This document shows positions 28,844 through 37,942 of a DNA stretch of 64,000 bases, one piece after another. How positions within the stretch are numbered: position 1 is the first letter of the stretch; each line of letters opens with the position of its first letter. The stretch is from assembly GCF_004349065.1 (NCBI RefSeq), contig NZ_SMKZ01000012.1, forward strand, positions 82,682-146,681, in the 5' to 3' direction. A model generated the notes under the pieces. That model made no database searches and was not told the origin of the DNA. It was given only the letters and a program-made list of their open reading frames with translations. Origin of the DNA: Jiangella asiatica (GTDB taxonomy: Bacteria; Actinomycetota; Actinomycetes; Jiangellales; Jiangellaceae). A program made the translations under genes and the position numbers.

Positions 28844-30373
28844 ATGCGTGTGCTGTCCCATCGGTTACCCGTGGCGTCGGCGGTGCTCATCGCCGGTTCC
28901 GTGCTGGCGGCTGTGCCGGCCGGTGCCGAGGAGGCGACCGCGGATCCCGGTGTCGCCGGCGTAGCCGCCGGTTCCGGTTCCTTGGTCGTTGCCGGTACGT
29001 CGACACCGTACGTGCCGCAGGGCTTCAACTCCGTCGGCATCCTCTACCCCGAGGAGTACCCGCAGCTGTGCGACTCGATCGGGATGAACCAGGAGACCAG
29101 GGACGAACTGTCCGATGTCCGTGCCGCGATGGTCAACGACACGGCCGAGCAGATCCTCGCCATGAAGACGTACTGGAACGCCGACGCGGTGCGGTTCCAG
29201 GTGAGCCAGGGTGCCCTCGCGTTGGAGGCCACCGACCCGGGGCCGGACCCGTACACCGACACCGTCCTCGACGTGGTGGCGCAGGCCCGGGCGCTGGGCA
29301 TGGTCGTCATCGTGTCCGTGCAGACGCAGACCTACGGGTGCACGCCGCGCGTCGACGGCGACCAGGTCAAGCTGCCCAACGAGGACACGCTCGCCGCGTG
29401 GACGCAGCTCGCCCCATCGTGGGGCGATGACAAGGGCATCGTCCTGGAGATCTTCAACGAGCCGCAGAGCAAGCGGCCCTGCCCGACCGGGGTCGACTGG
29501 TCGTGGCCGGAATGGGCGTACGGTTGCGACACCGATCCCGACACGGGAATCGACGGCATGGTGCCGCTCGGCCTGGCCGTGCGAGAGCTCGCCCCGGACA
29601 ACGTGCTGCTGTTCGACGGTGACAACAACGCCGGCAAGTTCAACGACTTCGTGCCCCCGCCGGAGATGCCCGACAACTCCGCCTACGCCGTCCACCCGTA
29701 CTTCTACGCCGACGGCCCCACCGGCGACGGCCCCGCCGGAGGCGAGGGCTGGGACGACCGCTTCGGCCACCTGCAGGACAGCGGTGAGGCCCTCGTGGCC
29801 ACCGAGTGGAACGGGTCGGCGTCGTGCCGGGAGCCGGAGCTGGCGGCCGAGCTCGTCCAGGACTACCTGCCCGCCCACGACATCGGCCTGTTCGTGCACT
29901 CGTGGGACGCGCCGGCGGCGAGGCTGGTGAGCGCGACCTACGAGCCGGTCGACTCCGTGACGAAATGCCCGGAGTTCACCGGGGCCAGCCTGGCCTACGA
30001 CCAGTTCTGGTCGCAGGCCGCCGGCGGCGACCCGGCGCCTGAGGTGCACGTCGCCTCGGTCGGCATGTCGGGCGGCTCGGTCGACGCGGTGACCGTGGCG
30101 ATGGCCGACACCGGCAGCGACGACGGCGCGAGCGGGCCGCTGGAGGTGCGCTCCGTGCTGCTCCTCGTGCAGCAGGCCGGCACCGGCAGGACGACGGCGG
30201 TGACGAGCATGAGCCTGGACACGACCGAGCCGTGGGCGAACGGTAGCTTGACGCTCGCAACCGCGTCCGGCCTGGCCGACCGGCGGATCGCCGCCTCGTC
30301 CGGCGACGTGTTGATCGTCCGGGTGCGGTACTCCGGCGGTGAGAGCCGGGAGATCGCCTACCCGGTCGGCTGA
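28844..30373 (+). CDS. Secreted glycoside hydrolase family 5 protein
   Basis: A 509-residue GH5-like (cellulase-fold) glycosidase. The start ATG 28844 follows AGGAGGTTCCC. A signal peptide (VASAVLIAGSVLAAVPAGA) ends near residue 28. The acid/base is Glu206 in VLEIFNEP and the nucleophile Glu321 in LVATEWNG, with the conserved HPYFY (His284, Tyr286) between them. After about residue 385 comes a 120-residue beta-rich C-terminal domain (PEVHVASVGMSGG and later repeats) that could bind sugar. It probably cuts a polysaccharide or glycoside outside the cell, feeding the transporter. Expression is tied to the ROK operator just upstream. The substrate linkage cannot be read. Confidence 0.85.
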   Translation: MRVLSHRLPVASAVLIAGSVLAAVPAGAEEATADPGVAGVAAGSGSLVVAGTSTPYVPQGFNSVGILYPEEYPQLCDSIGMNQETRDELSDVRAAMVNDTAEQILAMKTYWNADAVRFQVSQGALALEATDPGPDPYTDTVLDVVAQARALGMVVIVSVQTQTYGCTPRVDGDQVKLPNEDTLAAWTQLAPSWGDDKGIVLEIFNEPQSKRPCPTGVDWSWPEWAYGCDTDPDTGIDGMVPLGLAVRELAPDNVLLFDGDNNAGKFNDFVPPPEMPDNSAYAVHPYFYADGPTGDGPAGGEGWDDRFGHLQDSGEALVATEWNGSASCREPELAAELVQDYLPAHDIGLFVHSWDAPAARLVSATYEPVDSVTKCPEFTGASLAYDQFWSQAAGGDPAPEVHVASVGMSGGSVDAVTVAMADTGSDDGASGPLEVRSVLLLVQQAGTGRTTAVTSMSLDTTEPWANGSLTLATASGLADRRIAASSGDVLIVRVRYSGGESREIAYPVG

Positions 30374-30390
30374 TGGAAGGGTCGCTGGCC

Positions 30391-32222
30391 ATGAGCGGTA
30401 CCGACCTGGCGCGCCAGCGTGCGATCTTCGTGTTCTTCGACACGCTCAACCGCCGGTACCTGCCGCCCTACGGCAACTCCTGGGTTCACGCACCGAACTT
30501 CACCCGGCTCGCGCAGCGCGCGGTGACGTTCGACAACTGCTACGCCGGCAGCATGCCGTGCATGCCGGCACGACGAGAGCTGCACACCGGGCGATACGGG
30601 TTCCTGCACCGTGGCTGGGGGCCGCTGGAGCCGTACGACGACTCCATGCCGCAGCTGCTCGCCGAGGACGGCGTGTACACCCATCTGGCCAGCGACCATC
30701 AGCACTACTGGGAGGACGGCGGCGGGACGTATCACACGCGGTACCGCTCATGGGAGTTCTTCCGCGGGCAGGAGGGCGATCCATGGAAGGGCCAGGTAGC
30801 CGAGCCGGACATGCCCGACGCGGTCCGGCTGGTCCGCAACCAGCTCTGGCGGCAGGACTGGGTGAACCGGTCGCATCTCCAGCGTGAGGAGGAGCACCCA
30901 CAGACGCTCACCGTCGACGCCGGGTTGGAGTTCATCGCCACCAACCATGACCAGGACAGGTGGCTGGTCCAGATCGAGACCTTCGACCCGCACGAGCCGT
31001 TCTTCACGTACAAGAACTATCGCGACCGGTATCCGCACGACTACGACGGCCCGCACTTCGACTGGCCCGAGTACAAGCGGCTCACCGAGCGGCCGGTCGC
31101 CGTGGACCACGTCCGCTACGAGTACGCGGCACTCTTGAGCATGTGCGACCACTCGCTGGGCCGCGTGCTCGACGCGATGGACCGGTACGGCCTGTGGGCC
31201 GACACCATGCTGGTCGTCGGCACCGACCACGGCTTCCTGCTCGGCGAGCACGGCTGGTGGGGCAAGAACGCCCAACCGTGGTACGACGAGACCATCCACA
31301 CGCCGCTGTTCATCTGGGACCCGCGGTCCGGTCACGGTGGGCAGCGCCGGTCCAGCCTGGTGCAGACCGTCGACCTCGCACCGACGCTGCTGGAGTACTT
31401 CGGCGTCCAGCGGCCGCCGGACATGCAGGGCGTGCCCCTGAAGGACACCATCGCGTCCGACCGGCCGGTGCGGGCCGCGGGCCTCTTCGGATCGTTCGGC
31501 GGCCACGTCAACGTCACGGACGGCCGGTACGTGTACATGCGCGCGTGCTCCACGCCGCGGAACGGGCCTTTGTACGAGTACACCCTGATGCCCACCCACA
31601 TGCGGGCCCGGTTCGCGACGGACGAGCTCGCCGGTGCGGAGCTGGTGGACCCGTTCGCGTTCACCAGGGGCTGCCCGACGCTGCGCGTGCCCGCGCCGGG
31701 CCAGGTGAACACCCACGTCTTCGGGACCCTGCTCTTCGACCTCGAGACCGATCCGGCGCAGGAGCGCCTGCTCGTCGACGACGAGCTGGAGCGCCGGATG
31801 GCCACCCTCATGGTCGAGCTCATGCGCTCCGCCGATGCCCCGCACGAGCAGTACGAGCGCCTGGGCCTGCCGGCGGACGGCGACGTCGAAGATCGTCACC
31901 TGCTCGTTCGGCGGCAGCGTGAACACAGCGAGCGCGCCGCGGCCGCGCTGCCACGGCCGGAGGACCTGCCTGCGGGCCCGATCGACCTGAGCACGCCGAT
32001 CGGCGCACTGCTCGCCGAACCAGACGTGGCCGACGTCATCCACGCGACGGTGCCCGGGTTGCTCGACAATCCACGGGTGCCACGCTTGGGCACGTGTCGT
32101 TGCTGGACCTGGCGGCGCTGGCACCCAGCGTGCTGGACGCGCCGCGGTTGCGGGCGCTTGCCCAGGCACTCGCCGAACTCCGGCCCGTCCATGAACTACC
32201 GAGGAAGGACCCCGATGGATAG
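30391..32222 (+). CDS. Sulfatase 1 (formylglycine type), with a C-terminal frameshift
   Basis: A type I sulfatase that hydrolyses sulfate esters. The maturation motif is CMPARRELHTG with Cys57, the residue converted to formylglycine; Asp17 in FFDTLN and the DHGFLLGEHGWWGK block give metal and substrate contacts. No signal peptide, so it is cytoplasmic. Near 32070 the frame slips by one base. The original continuation is evident in another frame as GATLGHVSLLDLAALAPSVL and stops at TAG 32220-32222, eight bases past the next start. Read as is, the frame instead runs straight into sulfatase 2, giving an artificial 1091-residue fusion. Either a real mutation or a base error. ATG 30391 follows GGAAGGG; ATG 30373 is possible. 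Confidence 0.75.
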
Positions 32223-33648
32223 TCCACGGAACGTGGTGCTGATCTGCGTGGACCAGTGGCGCGGCGACTGCTTGTCGGCCGACGGCCACCCGGTCGTACA
32301 CACGCCGCACCTGGACGCGCTGGCCGCACGCGGCGCGCGCTTCCGCCGGGCCTACTCGGCGACCCCGACGTGCATCCCCGCACGTGCGGCGCTGATGACC
32401 GGACTGTCCCAGCGGTCGCATCGGCGGGTCGGCTACGAGAACGCTCGTCCGTGGGACTACCAGCTCACCATGGCCGGGGAGTTCCGACGGGCCGGCTATC
32501 AGACCCAGGCCATCGGCAAGATGCACGTCTACCCCGAACGCTCCCGGCTCGGGTTCGACGACGTCGTGCTGCACGACGGTTACCTGCACTTCGCCCGGCG
32601 CCGCCACCGGCCCTACGAGGAGTTCGACGACTACCTCCCGTGGTTGCGCATGCAGGCCGGTGCCAGCGCGGTCGAGGACTACTACGACAACGGACTCAAC
32701 GGCAACTCCATGGTCGCCAGGCCCTGGGACAAGCCGGAGGCCTGGCACCCCACGGCCTGGACGGTGACCCAGGCGACCTCCTGGCTCTACCGCCGGGACC
32801 GTCGCGACCCGTTCTTCCTCTACCTGTCGTTCCACCGGCCACATCCTCCGTTCGACCCGCCGGAGTGGGCGTTCGAGCAGTACCTCCAGGCGCCGTGGTA
32901 CGCACCTGTCGTCGGCGACTGGGTCGGCGCGCTGGAGCCGTATCACGAGGACTGGCGGCACAACCCGGTCGCCGCCCGGATGGCGCCGAACGTGCTGCAC
33001 CGGGCCCGCGCCGGCTACTACGGGCATCTCGCGCACATCGATCTGCAGATCAACCGGTTCCTCGAGACCCTCGGCGAGTTCGGGTTGGCCGAGGACACCG
33101 TGATCTGCTTCGTCTCCGACCACGGCGAGATGCTCGGTGAGCACCACCTGTTCCAGAAGGGCCTCCCGTACGAAGGTGCCGCGCGCATCCCGTTCCTGCT
33201 GGCCGGGCCAGGCGTGCCGGCAGGGATGGTCCAGGACGAGGTCGTCGAGCTCCGCGACGTGATGCCGACGCTGCTCGACGCCGCGGGCGTCCCGGTGCCG
33301 GGCGGCATCGACGGTCGCAGCGTCCTGCCGCTGCTCCACGGGTCCGGCGCCACCTGGCGGGACCACCTGCACGGCGAGCATCCGAACCTCGGTCAGAAGC
33401 TCCACTGGGTCACCGACCATCGCTGGAAGTACGTCTGGTGGTCCGCGGACGGCCGCGAGCAGCTGTTCGACCTGTCCACCGATCCGCAGGAGTGCCGGGA
33501 CCTGGCCGGCGACGTGTCGGCGAGGCCGGTGCTGGACCGGCTCAGAGGCTTGCTGATCGAGGACCTGTGGGACCGCGAGGAGAAATACGTCGACGCCGGC
33601 CGGCTGGTCACCGGCGTGCCCTCCCAGACCTGGCTGGAGAAGGGGTGA
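32215..33648 (+). CDS. Sulfatase 2 (formylglycine type)
   Basis: A 477-residue sulfatase starting MDSPRNVVLICVDQWRGD. The maturation motif is PTCIPARAALMTG (Cys53), metal ligands include Asp13 and the SDHGEMLGEHHLFQKG block, and the C-terminal domain ends near WLEKG. All expected elements of an active arylsulfatase- or choline-sulfatase-like enzyme are present, without a signal peptide. ATG 32215 overlaps the stop of sulfatase 1 (TAG 32220-32222) in another frame, the normal coupled arrangement if the frameshift upstream is ignored. A long Gly/Pro-poor central region with many Trp, Tyr and His (RPYEEFDDYLPWLRM) suggests a specific sugar-sulfate substrate. Confidence 0.9.
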   Translation: MDSPRNVVLICVDQWRGDCLSADGHPVVHTPHLDALAARGARFRRAYSATPTCIPARAALMTGLSQRSHRRVGYENARPWDYQLTMAGEFRRAGYQTQAIGKMHVYPERSRLGFDDVVLHDGYLHFARRRHRPYEEFDDYLPWLRMQAGASAVEDYYDNGLNGNSMVARPWDKPEAWHPTAWTVTQATSWLYRRDRRDPFFLYLSFHRPHPPFDPPEWAFEQYLQAPWYAPVVGDWVGALEPYHEDWRHNPVAARMAPNVLHRARAGYYGHLAHIDLQINRFLETLGEFGLAEDTVICFVSDHGEMLGEHHLFQKGLPYEGAARIPFLLAGPGVPAGMVQDEVVELRDVMPTLLDAAGVPVPGGIDGRSVLPLLHGSGATWRDHLHGEHPNLGQKLHWVTDHRWKYVWWSADGREQLFDLSTDPQECRDLAGDVSARPVLDRLRGLLIEDLWDREEKYVDAGRLVTGVPSQTWLEKG

Positions 33649-35057
33649 CCGCACCGGTGGCCCGGCCGAACATCGTGGTGATCGTCTCCGACGATCACGG
33701 CTACGCCGACTTCGGCCGGTTGGGCATCCACGACGGGGTACGCACGCCGGGGCTGGACCGCCTCGCCGCGCAGAGCGTCGCGTGCACCGACGCCTATGTC
33801 ACGGCGCCGATCTGTAGCCCGTCGCGGGCCGCCCTGATCTCGGGGGCGTATCAGCAGCGGTGGGGGGCCACCTGGTTCGGTGACTCAAGATTTCCCGATC
33901 ACCTGCCCACGATCGCCGAGCGGCTGTCCGCGCTCGGCTACGCGACCGGCTACTTCGGAAAGGTGCACTACGGGCAGGAGCGCGCGGGCGATGTCGCCTG
34001 CCCGCCGCGGCACGGGTTCGCCGAGTCGTTCTACGGGTTGGCCGGTACCCAGCAGGGCCGGTTGAACTACCTGCGCCACTCCGAGGCGGCGGTCGCCGAG
34101 TACGGCCCGGAGGCGGCGCGGCGGATGGCGGTACTGCCGCTGTTCGACGGGGACGACGAGGTCGAGTACGAGGGTTTCCTGACCGCCGAGCTGGGGCGCC
34201 GGGCCGTCGACTTCGTCGCCCGCCACGAGGACGAGCCGTTCTTCGCGATGGTGGCGTTCAACGCGGTGCACAACTTCTGCTTCCAGCTCCCGCGGGCAGA
34301 GCTGGACCGACGCGGCCTGCCCGAGTACGGCGACTGGAACGAGGCCACGTCGGCCTACGACGAGTGGTACGAAGAGGTGATCTGGCCGAGCCTCCCACAC
34401 GGGCGGGAGTACTACCTGGCGCAGCTCGAGCTGATGGACGCCGAGATCGGCCGGCTGCTCGACGAGCTCGACCGGCGCGGGCTCGCGGACGACACGATCG
34501 TGGTGTACCTGACCGACAACGGCGGCTCCACCTGCAACTTCGGTGACAACGCACCGCTGCGCGGCGGCAAGTACAGCCTCTACGAGGGCGGCATCCGGGT
34601 GCCGATGTTCGTCCGGTGGCCGGCGGGCGGCATCCCCGCCGGCGTCGAGCGATCCGGGCTGGTCAGCGCGATGGACCTCGTCCCGACCCTCGTCGCGGCC
34701 GCGGGTGGCGCGGGTCCGGCGGCCGGCATCGACGGGGTGAACCAGCTGGCGTTCCTGCGCGGCGAGGCCGAGTCAGCGCACGAGGCGTTGCACTGGGACT
34801 GCCGGTTCCAGTGGGCCGTGCGATCGGGCCGCTGGAAACTGCGCTGGACCGACGGCCAGGACCCACGCGTAGAGTCCCTGCTGCGCGGCGAGCACGTCGA
34901 CGTCGGCTCCGGCCTCGCGCTCTACGACCTGCACGACGACATCGGGGAGACGCGTGACCTCGCCGGCGACCACGCCGATGTCGTCGCGCGGCTGGCCGCC
35001 CGGCACGCCGCATGGCGGCGCGAGGTGCGGCTCGAATCCGGGAGCGACGAGGTCTAG
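33645..35057 (+). CDS. Sulfatase 3 (formylglycine type)
   Basis: A 470-residue sulfatase. GTG 33645 sits in the previous stop (GTGA) and gives VTAPVARPNIVVIVSDDHGY. The maturation motif is ICSPSRAALISG (Cys57), with the metal-binding DD at residues 16-17 and the YLTDNGGS...NFGDNAPLRGGK segment, as in GalNAc- and heparan-type sulfatases of the S1 family. No signal peptide. It is the last of three tandem sulfatases, each from a different subgroup judging by their motif surroundings (CMPAR, CIPAR, CSPSR), so they probably act on different sulfate positions of one glycan. It ends overlapping the DoxX gene by four bases. Confidence 0.9.
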   Translation: MTAPVARPNIVVIVSDDHGYADFGRLGIHDGVRTPGLDRLAAQSVACTDAYVTAPICSPSRAALISGAYQQRWGATWFGDSRFPDHLPTIAERLSALGYATGYFGKVHYGQERAGDVACPPRHGFAESFYGLAGTQQGRLNYLRHSEAAVAEYGPEAARRMAVLPLFDGDDEVEYEGFLTAELGRRAVDFVARHEDEPFFAMVAFNAVHNFCFQLPRAELDRRGLPEYGDWNEATSAYDEWYEEVIWPSLPHGREYYLAQLELMDAEIGRLLDELDRRGLADDTIVVYLTDNGGSTCNFGDNAPLRGGKYSLYEGGIRVPMFVRWPAGGIPAGVERSGLVSAMDLVPTLVAAAGGAGPAAGIDGVNQLAFLRGEAESAHEALHWDCRFQWAVRSGRWKLRWTDGQDPRVESLLRGEHVDVGSGLALYDLHDDIGETRDLAGDHADVVARLAARHAAWRREVRLESGSDEV

Positions 35058-35587
35058 GCCAGGATCGGGAACCGCCGCACCAACGGGGTCGAGCGCCACG
35101 GCCGGCCCAGGCCGAGCACGTCGCCGGCATCGGTGACCGCCAGCCCGACCAGGCTGAGCGCGTAGACGAGGTGCTCGTCCATGAACGGGTTGTTCTCCTG
35201 CGGCAGGTTGGTCGCCCACAGCATCAGCAGCAGCGGCACGCCCGTGATGGCCGCGACGCGGACCCCGATGCCGAGCACCAGGGCCAGGCCGAGGCCCAGC
35301 TGCCCGATCATGAACGACCAGTCGGCCCACACGGTGCCGGCCATCGCCTGGAACGCGGCACCGAACGGTCCGTCGACGCCGCCGAGGTAACCACCGGTCG
35401 GGCTGCCGCCATCGAGCCACGAGCGCTCCGCGGGTGTGGAGTAGCCGAGGCCGAACAGCTTGTCGAGGAAGGACCAGAGGAACAGCCAGCCCAGGGCGAT
35501 GCGGACCAGGCCGAGAACCGGATGTGCCGTGCGGTCCGAAGGACGGTGGCTGGACTGGCGGGCCAGGCGGGGGGAGAGCTCGCTCAT
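35054..35587 (-). CDS. DoxX-like membrane protein
   Basis: A 177-residue membrane protein with four hydrophobic helices (LVRIALGWLFLWSFLDKLFG, LGLALVLGIGVR, VAAITGVPLLLMLW and LVYALSLVGLAV). The FLDKLFG and LGxGLALVLGIGVRVAA motifs belong to the DoxX/thiosulfate-quinone-oxidoreductase large-subunit family. It may take part in redox or oxidative-stress processes at the membrane. The partner DoxD/SodA modules known for some homologues are absent. Convergent with sulfatase 3, with a four-base overlap of the 3' ends. Confidence 0.8.
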   Translation of the reverse strand: MSELSPRLARQSSHRPSDRTAHPVLGLVRIALGWLFLWSFLDKLFGLGYSTPAERSWLDGGSPTGGYLGGVDGPFGAAFQAMAGTVWADWSFMIGQLGLGLALVLGIGVRVAAITGVPLLLMLWATNLPQENNPFMDEHLVYALSLVGLAVTDAGDVLGLGRPWRSTPLVRRFPILA

Positions 35588-35770
35588 CGCAGTCCTTTCG
35601 TCACGGGTGCGTCGGCCGTGATACGGCAGGACGGCCCGGGTGGATTGCCCGAATCCTGTCCATCACCGAATTGACGACTACAGGTCGCGCCGCAGTCATC
35701 GGTGCCTCGCGGCCCGGCGTCGTCCGAATCCTTCAAGACGCCGGCGTGCCACCGGCCCTAGCTTGGGGTC

Positions 35771-36166
35771 ATGACACAGCAACGCTTCGCCGCCATCGAG
35801 TTCCCAGTGGCCGACATGGCCCGCTCGGTGGAGTTCTACCGCGCACTGGGGCTGCCGGTTCCCGACGGCGCCGAGACCGCCCCGCACGTGGAGATCCCGC
35901 TCGCTCCAGGCGTGAACTTGCTGCTGGACTCGCACGAGACCATCGCGTCGTTCGACCCGGACTTCACGCCGTCGAAGGGCGGGGCCAGCCTCGCCTTCGA
36001 CTGCGGCGACCCGGCCGGCGTGGACGAGGCCTACGCCCGGATCACCGCCGCCGGTTACAAGGGGCACTTGGAGCCCTGGAACGCACCGTGGGGTCAGCGC
36101 TACGCCGTCGTGCACGACCCGGACGGCTACGGCATCGACTTCTTCGCGGCCCTGCCGGCTACGTGA
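35771..36166 (+). CDS. VOC-family (glyoxalase/bleomycin-resistance fold) protein
   Basis: A 131-residue vicinal-oxygen-chelate protein. It starts with the typical FAAIEFPVADMARSVEFYRALGL, has a central EIPLAPGVNLLLDSH segment and ends QRYAVVHDPDGYGIDFFA, the metal-site strand. VOC proteins act as lyases, dioxygenases or drug-binding resistance proteins; the role here is not readable. Start ATG 35771. The 3' end overlaps the convergent AraC gene by eight bases. Confidence 0.8.
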   Translation: MTQQRFAAIEFPVADMARSVEFYRALGLPVPDGAETAPHVEIPLAPGVNLLLDSHETIASFDPDFTPSKGGASLAFDCGDPAGVDEAYARITAAGYKGHLEPWNAPWGQRYAVVHDPDGYGIDFFAALPAT

Positions 36167-36842
36167 CCAGCGCCGTCAGCGTGACGCCGGCCAGCGACCG
36201 GACGTCGCGCGAGAGGTGCGCCTGGTCGGCGTAGCCCGCGGCGAACGCCACCTCGGCCGCCGGGGTGCCGGATCGGCTGAGGGCAACGGCCCGGTTCATG
36301 CGCAGGATGCGCGCCAGCGTCTTCGGCCCGTAGCCGAACGCGTCGAGGCTGCGCCGGTGCAGCTGGCGAGCGCTGAGCCCGACTTCGTCGGCGACGGCGT
36401 CGATGCGGGCGCCCTGCCCCAGCCGCCGGGCCACCTGGGCGGCGACGCCGTCGGCGGCCGGGTTCGCGGCCAGCCGCTTTGTGGCGACCTCCTCGAGCAC
36501 GATCGACGGGTCGGGCGCCGCGGCGAGTCGCTCGGACAGCCGGCGCACCTCGGCGCCGGGCCACAGCTGCTCCAGCGGCACCCGTTGGTCGCGCAGCAGG
36601 TGGGCCGGCACGCCCAGCACCCGCGGGCCGAGGCCGGAACCGAGCCGCAGCCCGACGAACGGCGTGCCCGGCTTCCACGCCGCGAGGTACGCGACGGTGT
36701 CGGGCCCAGCCACCCTCAGCTGGCCGTCGGTCCAGAGCAGGTCGAGACATCCGTCGGGCAGCACCCGATGCTGCTCGGCGTTCGTGACCATGGACGACCA
36801 CGCCACCGCGTCGCGGATGGCGGTCGCCCGCTCGGTGTACAC
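36159..36842 (-). CDS. AraC-family regulator with DUF6597-like N-terminus
   Basis: A 227-residue regulator. The N-terminal 100 residues have the LPDGCLDLLW segment and PGTPFVGLRLGSG, typical of the DUF6597 ligand-like domain fused to AraC DNA-binding modules. The C-terminal part has two HTHs: ARIDAVADEVGLSARQLHRRS and the second around TPAAEVAFAAGYADQAHLSRD. It may control the adjacent VOC gene, which it meets head-on at the stop codons, or another gene. A neighbouring AraC protein at 36913 belongs to a different subgroup. Confidence 0.8.
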   Translation of the reverse strand: MYTERATAIRDAVAWSSMVTNAEQHRVLPDGCLDLLWTDGQLRVAGPDTVAYLAAWKPGTPFVGLRLGSGLGPRVLGVPAHLLRDQRVPLEQLWPGAEVRRLSERLAAAPDPSIVLEEVATKRLAANPAADGVAAQVARRLGQGARIDAVADEVGLSARQLHRRSLDAFGYGPKTLARILRMNRAVALSRSGTPAAEVAFAAGYADQAHLSRDVRSLAGVTLTALVT

Positions 36843-36912
36843 ATCTCCGGTCTACCACCGCGCACCGACAGGCAAACCCGTCGCCGTGGTGCCCAAGCCG
36901 TCCCAGACATGA

Positions 36913-37779
36913 TCAATGGGAGAAGCGGGCTCGGTACTCGCGCGGCGTCATGGACTTCAGCTCACGGAAGCGCCGGTTGAAGTTCGACAGGTTGCCGAAG
37001 CCGCAGCCAGCGGCGATGTCGGAGATCGCGCGATCGGTGTCGGCGAGCAGCCGGCAGGCCGCACCGACACGCAGCTCGGTGAGATACGCGGTGAAGGTCC
37101 GGCCGGTCGCACGGCGGAAGAACCGGCTGAAGGCGGCGGGTGACAGGTGCGCGACGGCCGCGACGTCGTCAAGGCCGATCGGGTCCGCGTAGCGCTCGTG
37201 CAGGTAGCCGAACACGCGGTCCATGCGCCGGCTGCTGTCCGGCCGCAGCCGGGCCCGATACCCGGCGCTGGCCAGGGGCCGGCCACACCCGACACCGTCG
37301 CCGTCGCCGTGCGGCACCGCTCCGGCGAGGTCGACCAGCGCGTCGAGCAGACCGAGGGTCGCACGGGCGCCGTCCCACGAGGTCAGCTCGACCAGCCGCC
37401 GCCATTGCGCCGCCGTCGCGGTGAGCCGCAGCCCGCGGTCGGCGGCGGCGAGCAGCCCGCCGGCGGCGGCGAACTCCGGCGCCTGGAAGAGGCCGGCGCC
37501 GAGGAAGTCGGGCCGGAAGTGGATCACCACGGCTTCGTGCACGCCGGGAGCACCGGACACGTAGGCGTGCGGAAGGCCGGAGCCCAGGAGCGTGAGATCG
37601 CCCGGCTCGTACGCCTCGATGCTGTCGCCGACGTAACGGGTGCCGGCACCCGCGGTGATCAACGTCAGCTCGACCTCGGGGTGGACGTGCCAGCTGAACA
37701 GGAACGCCCGGCTGCGCTGCAGGTGCCGCTCCCACGAGAGACCACCCGTGGTGCCGACGTGCTCGAGCGCGGCGTGCAT
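36913..37779 (-). CDS. AraC-family regulator with cupin-like N-terminal sensor
   Basis: A 288-residue AraC/XylS regulator. The N-terminal cupin (AraC_binding) domain has HVHPEVELTLI and GDLTLLGSGLPH motifs that hold a sugar-like or other small ligand. The C-terminal two HTHs read LDDVAAVAHLSPAAFSRFFRR and DRAISDIAAGCGFGNLSNFNRRFRE, ending TPREYR, the AraC signature. It is transcribed away from the phytanoyl-CoA dioxygenase-like gene with a 163-base spacer, and is the likely regulator of that gene. Start ATG 37779 is chosen as the first ATG at the beginning of the cupin. Confidence 0.85.
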   Translation of the reverse strand: MHAALEHVGTTGGLSWERHLQRSRAFLFSWHVHPEVELTLITAGAGTRYVGDSIEAYEPGDLTLLGSGLPHAYVSGAPGVHEAVVIHFRPDFLGAGLFQAPEFAAAGGLLAAADRGLRLTATAAQWRRLVELTSWDGARATLGLLDALVDLAGAVPHGDGDGVGCGRPLASAGYRARLRPDSSRRMDRVFGYLHERYADPIGLDDVAAVAHLSPAAFSRFFRRATGRTFTAYLTELRVGAACRLLADTDRAISDIAAGCGFGNLSNFNRRFRELKSMTPREYRARFSH

Positions 37780-37942
37780 GCGACGACGATACTTTCCGTC
37801 CCGACACCAGCCCGAGCTGGTGAGGAGACGGGCATGAAAGTACCGGGAGTCGTCATCCACGAGGTGGTGTCCGGTGGAGGGCGGATCGGACGATGTGGTG
37901 GGCGCCCGTTCCGAGACCCGCACTAGTCCCTGGAGGACCTCG

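Noticed and set aside
30373..33648. One 1091-residue double sulfatase
   Set aside because: The joint segment (CRCWTWRRWHPACWTRR) is not protein-like, while another frame gives a natural C-terminus and a stop overlapping the next ATG. Two genes with a frameshift explain it better.
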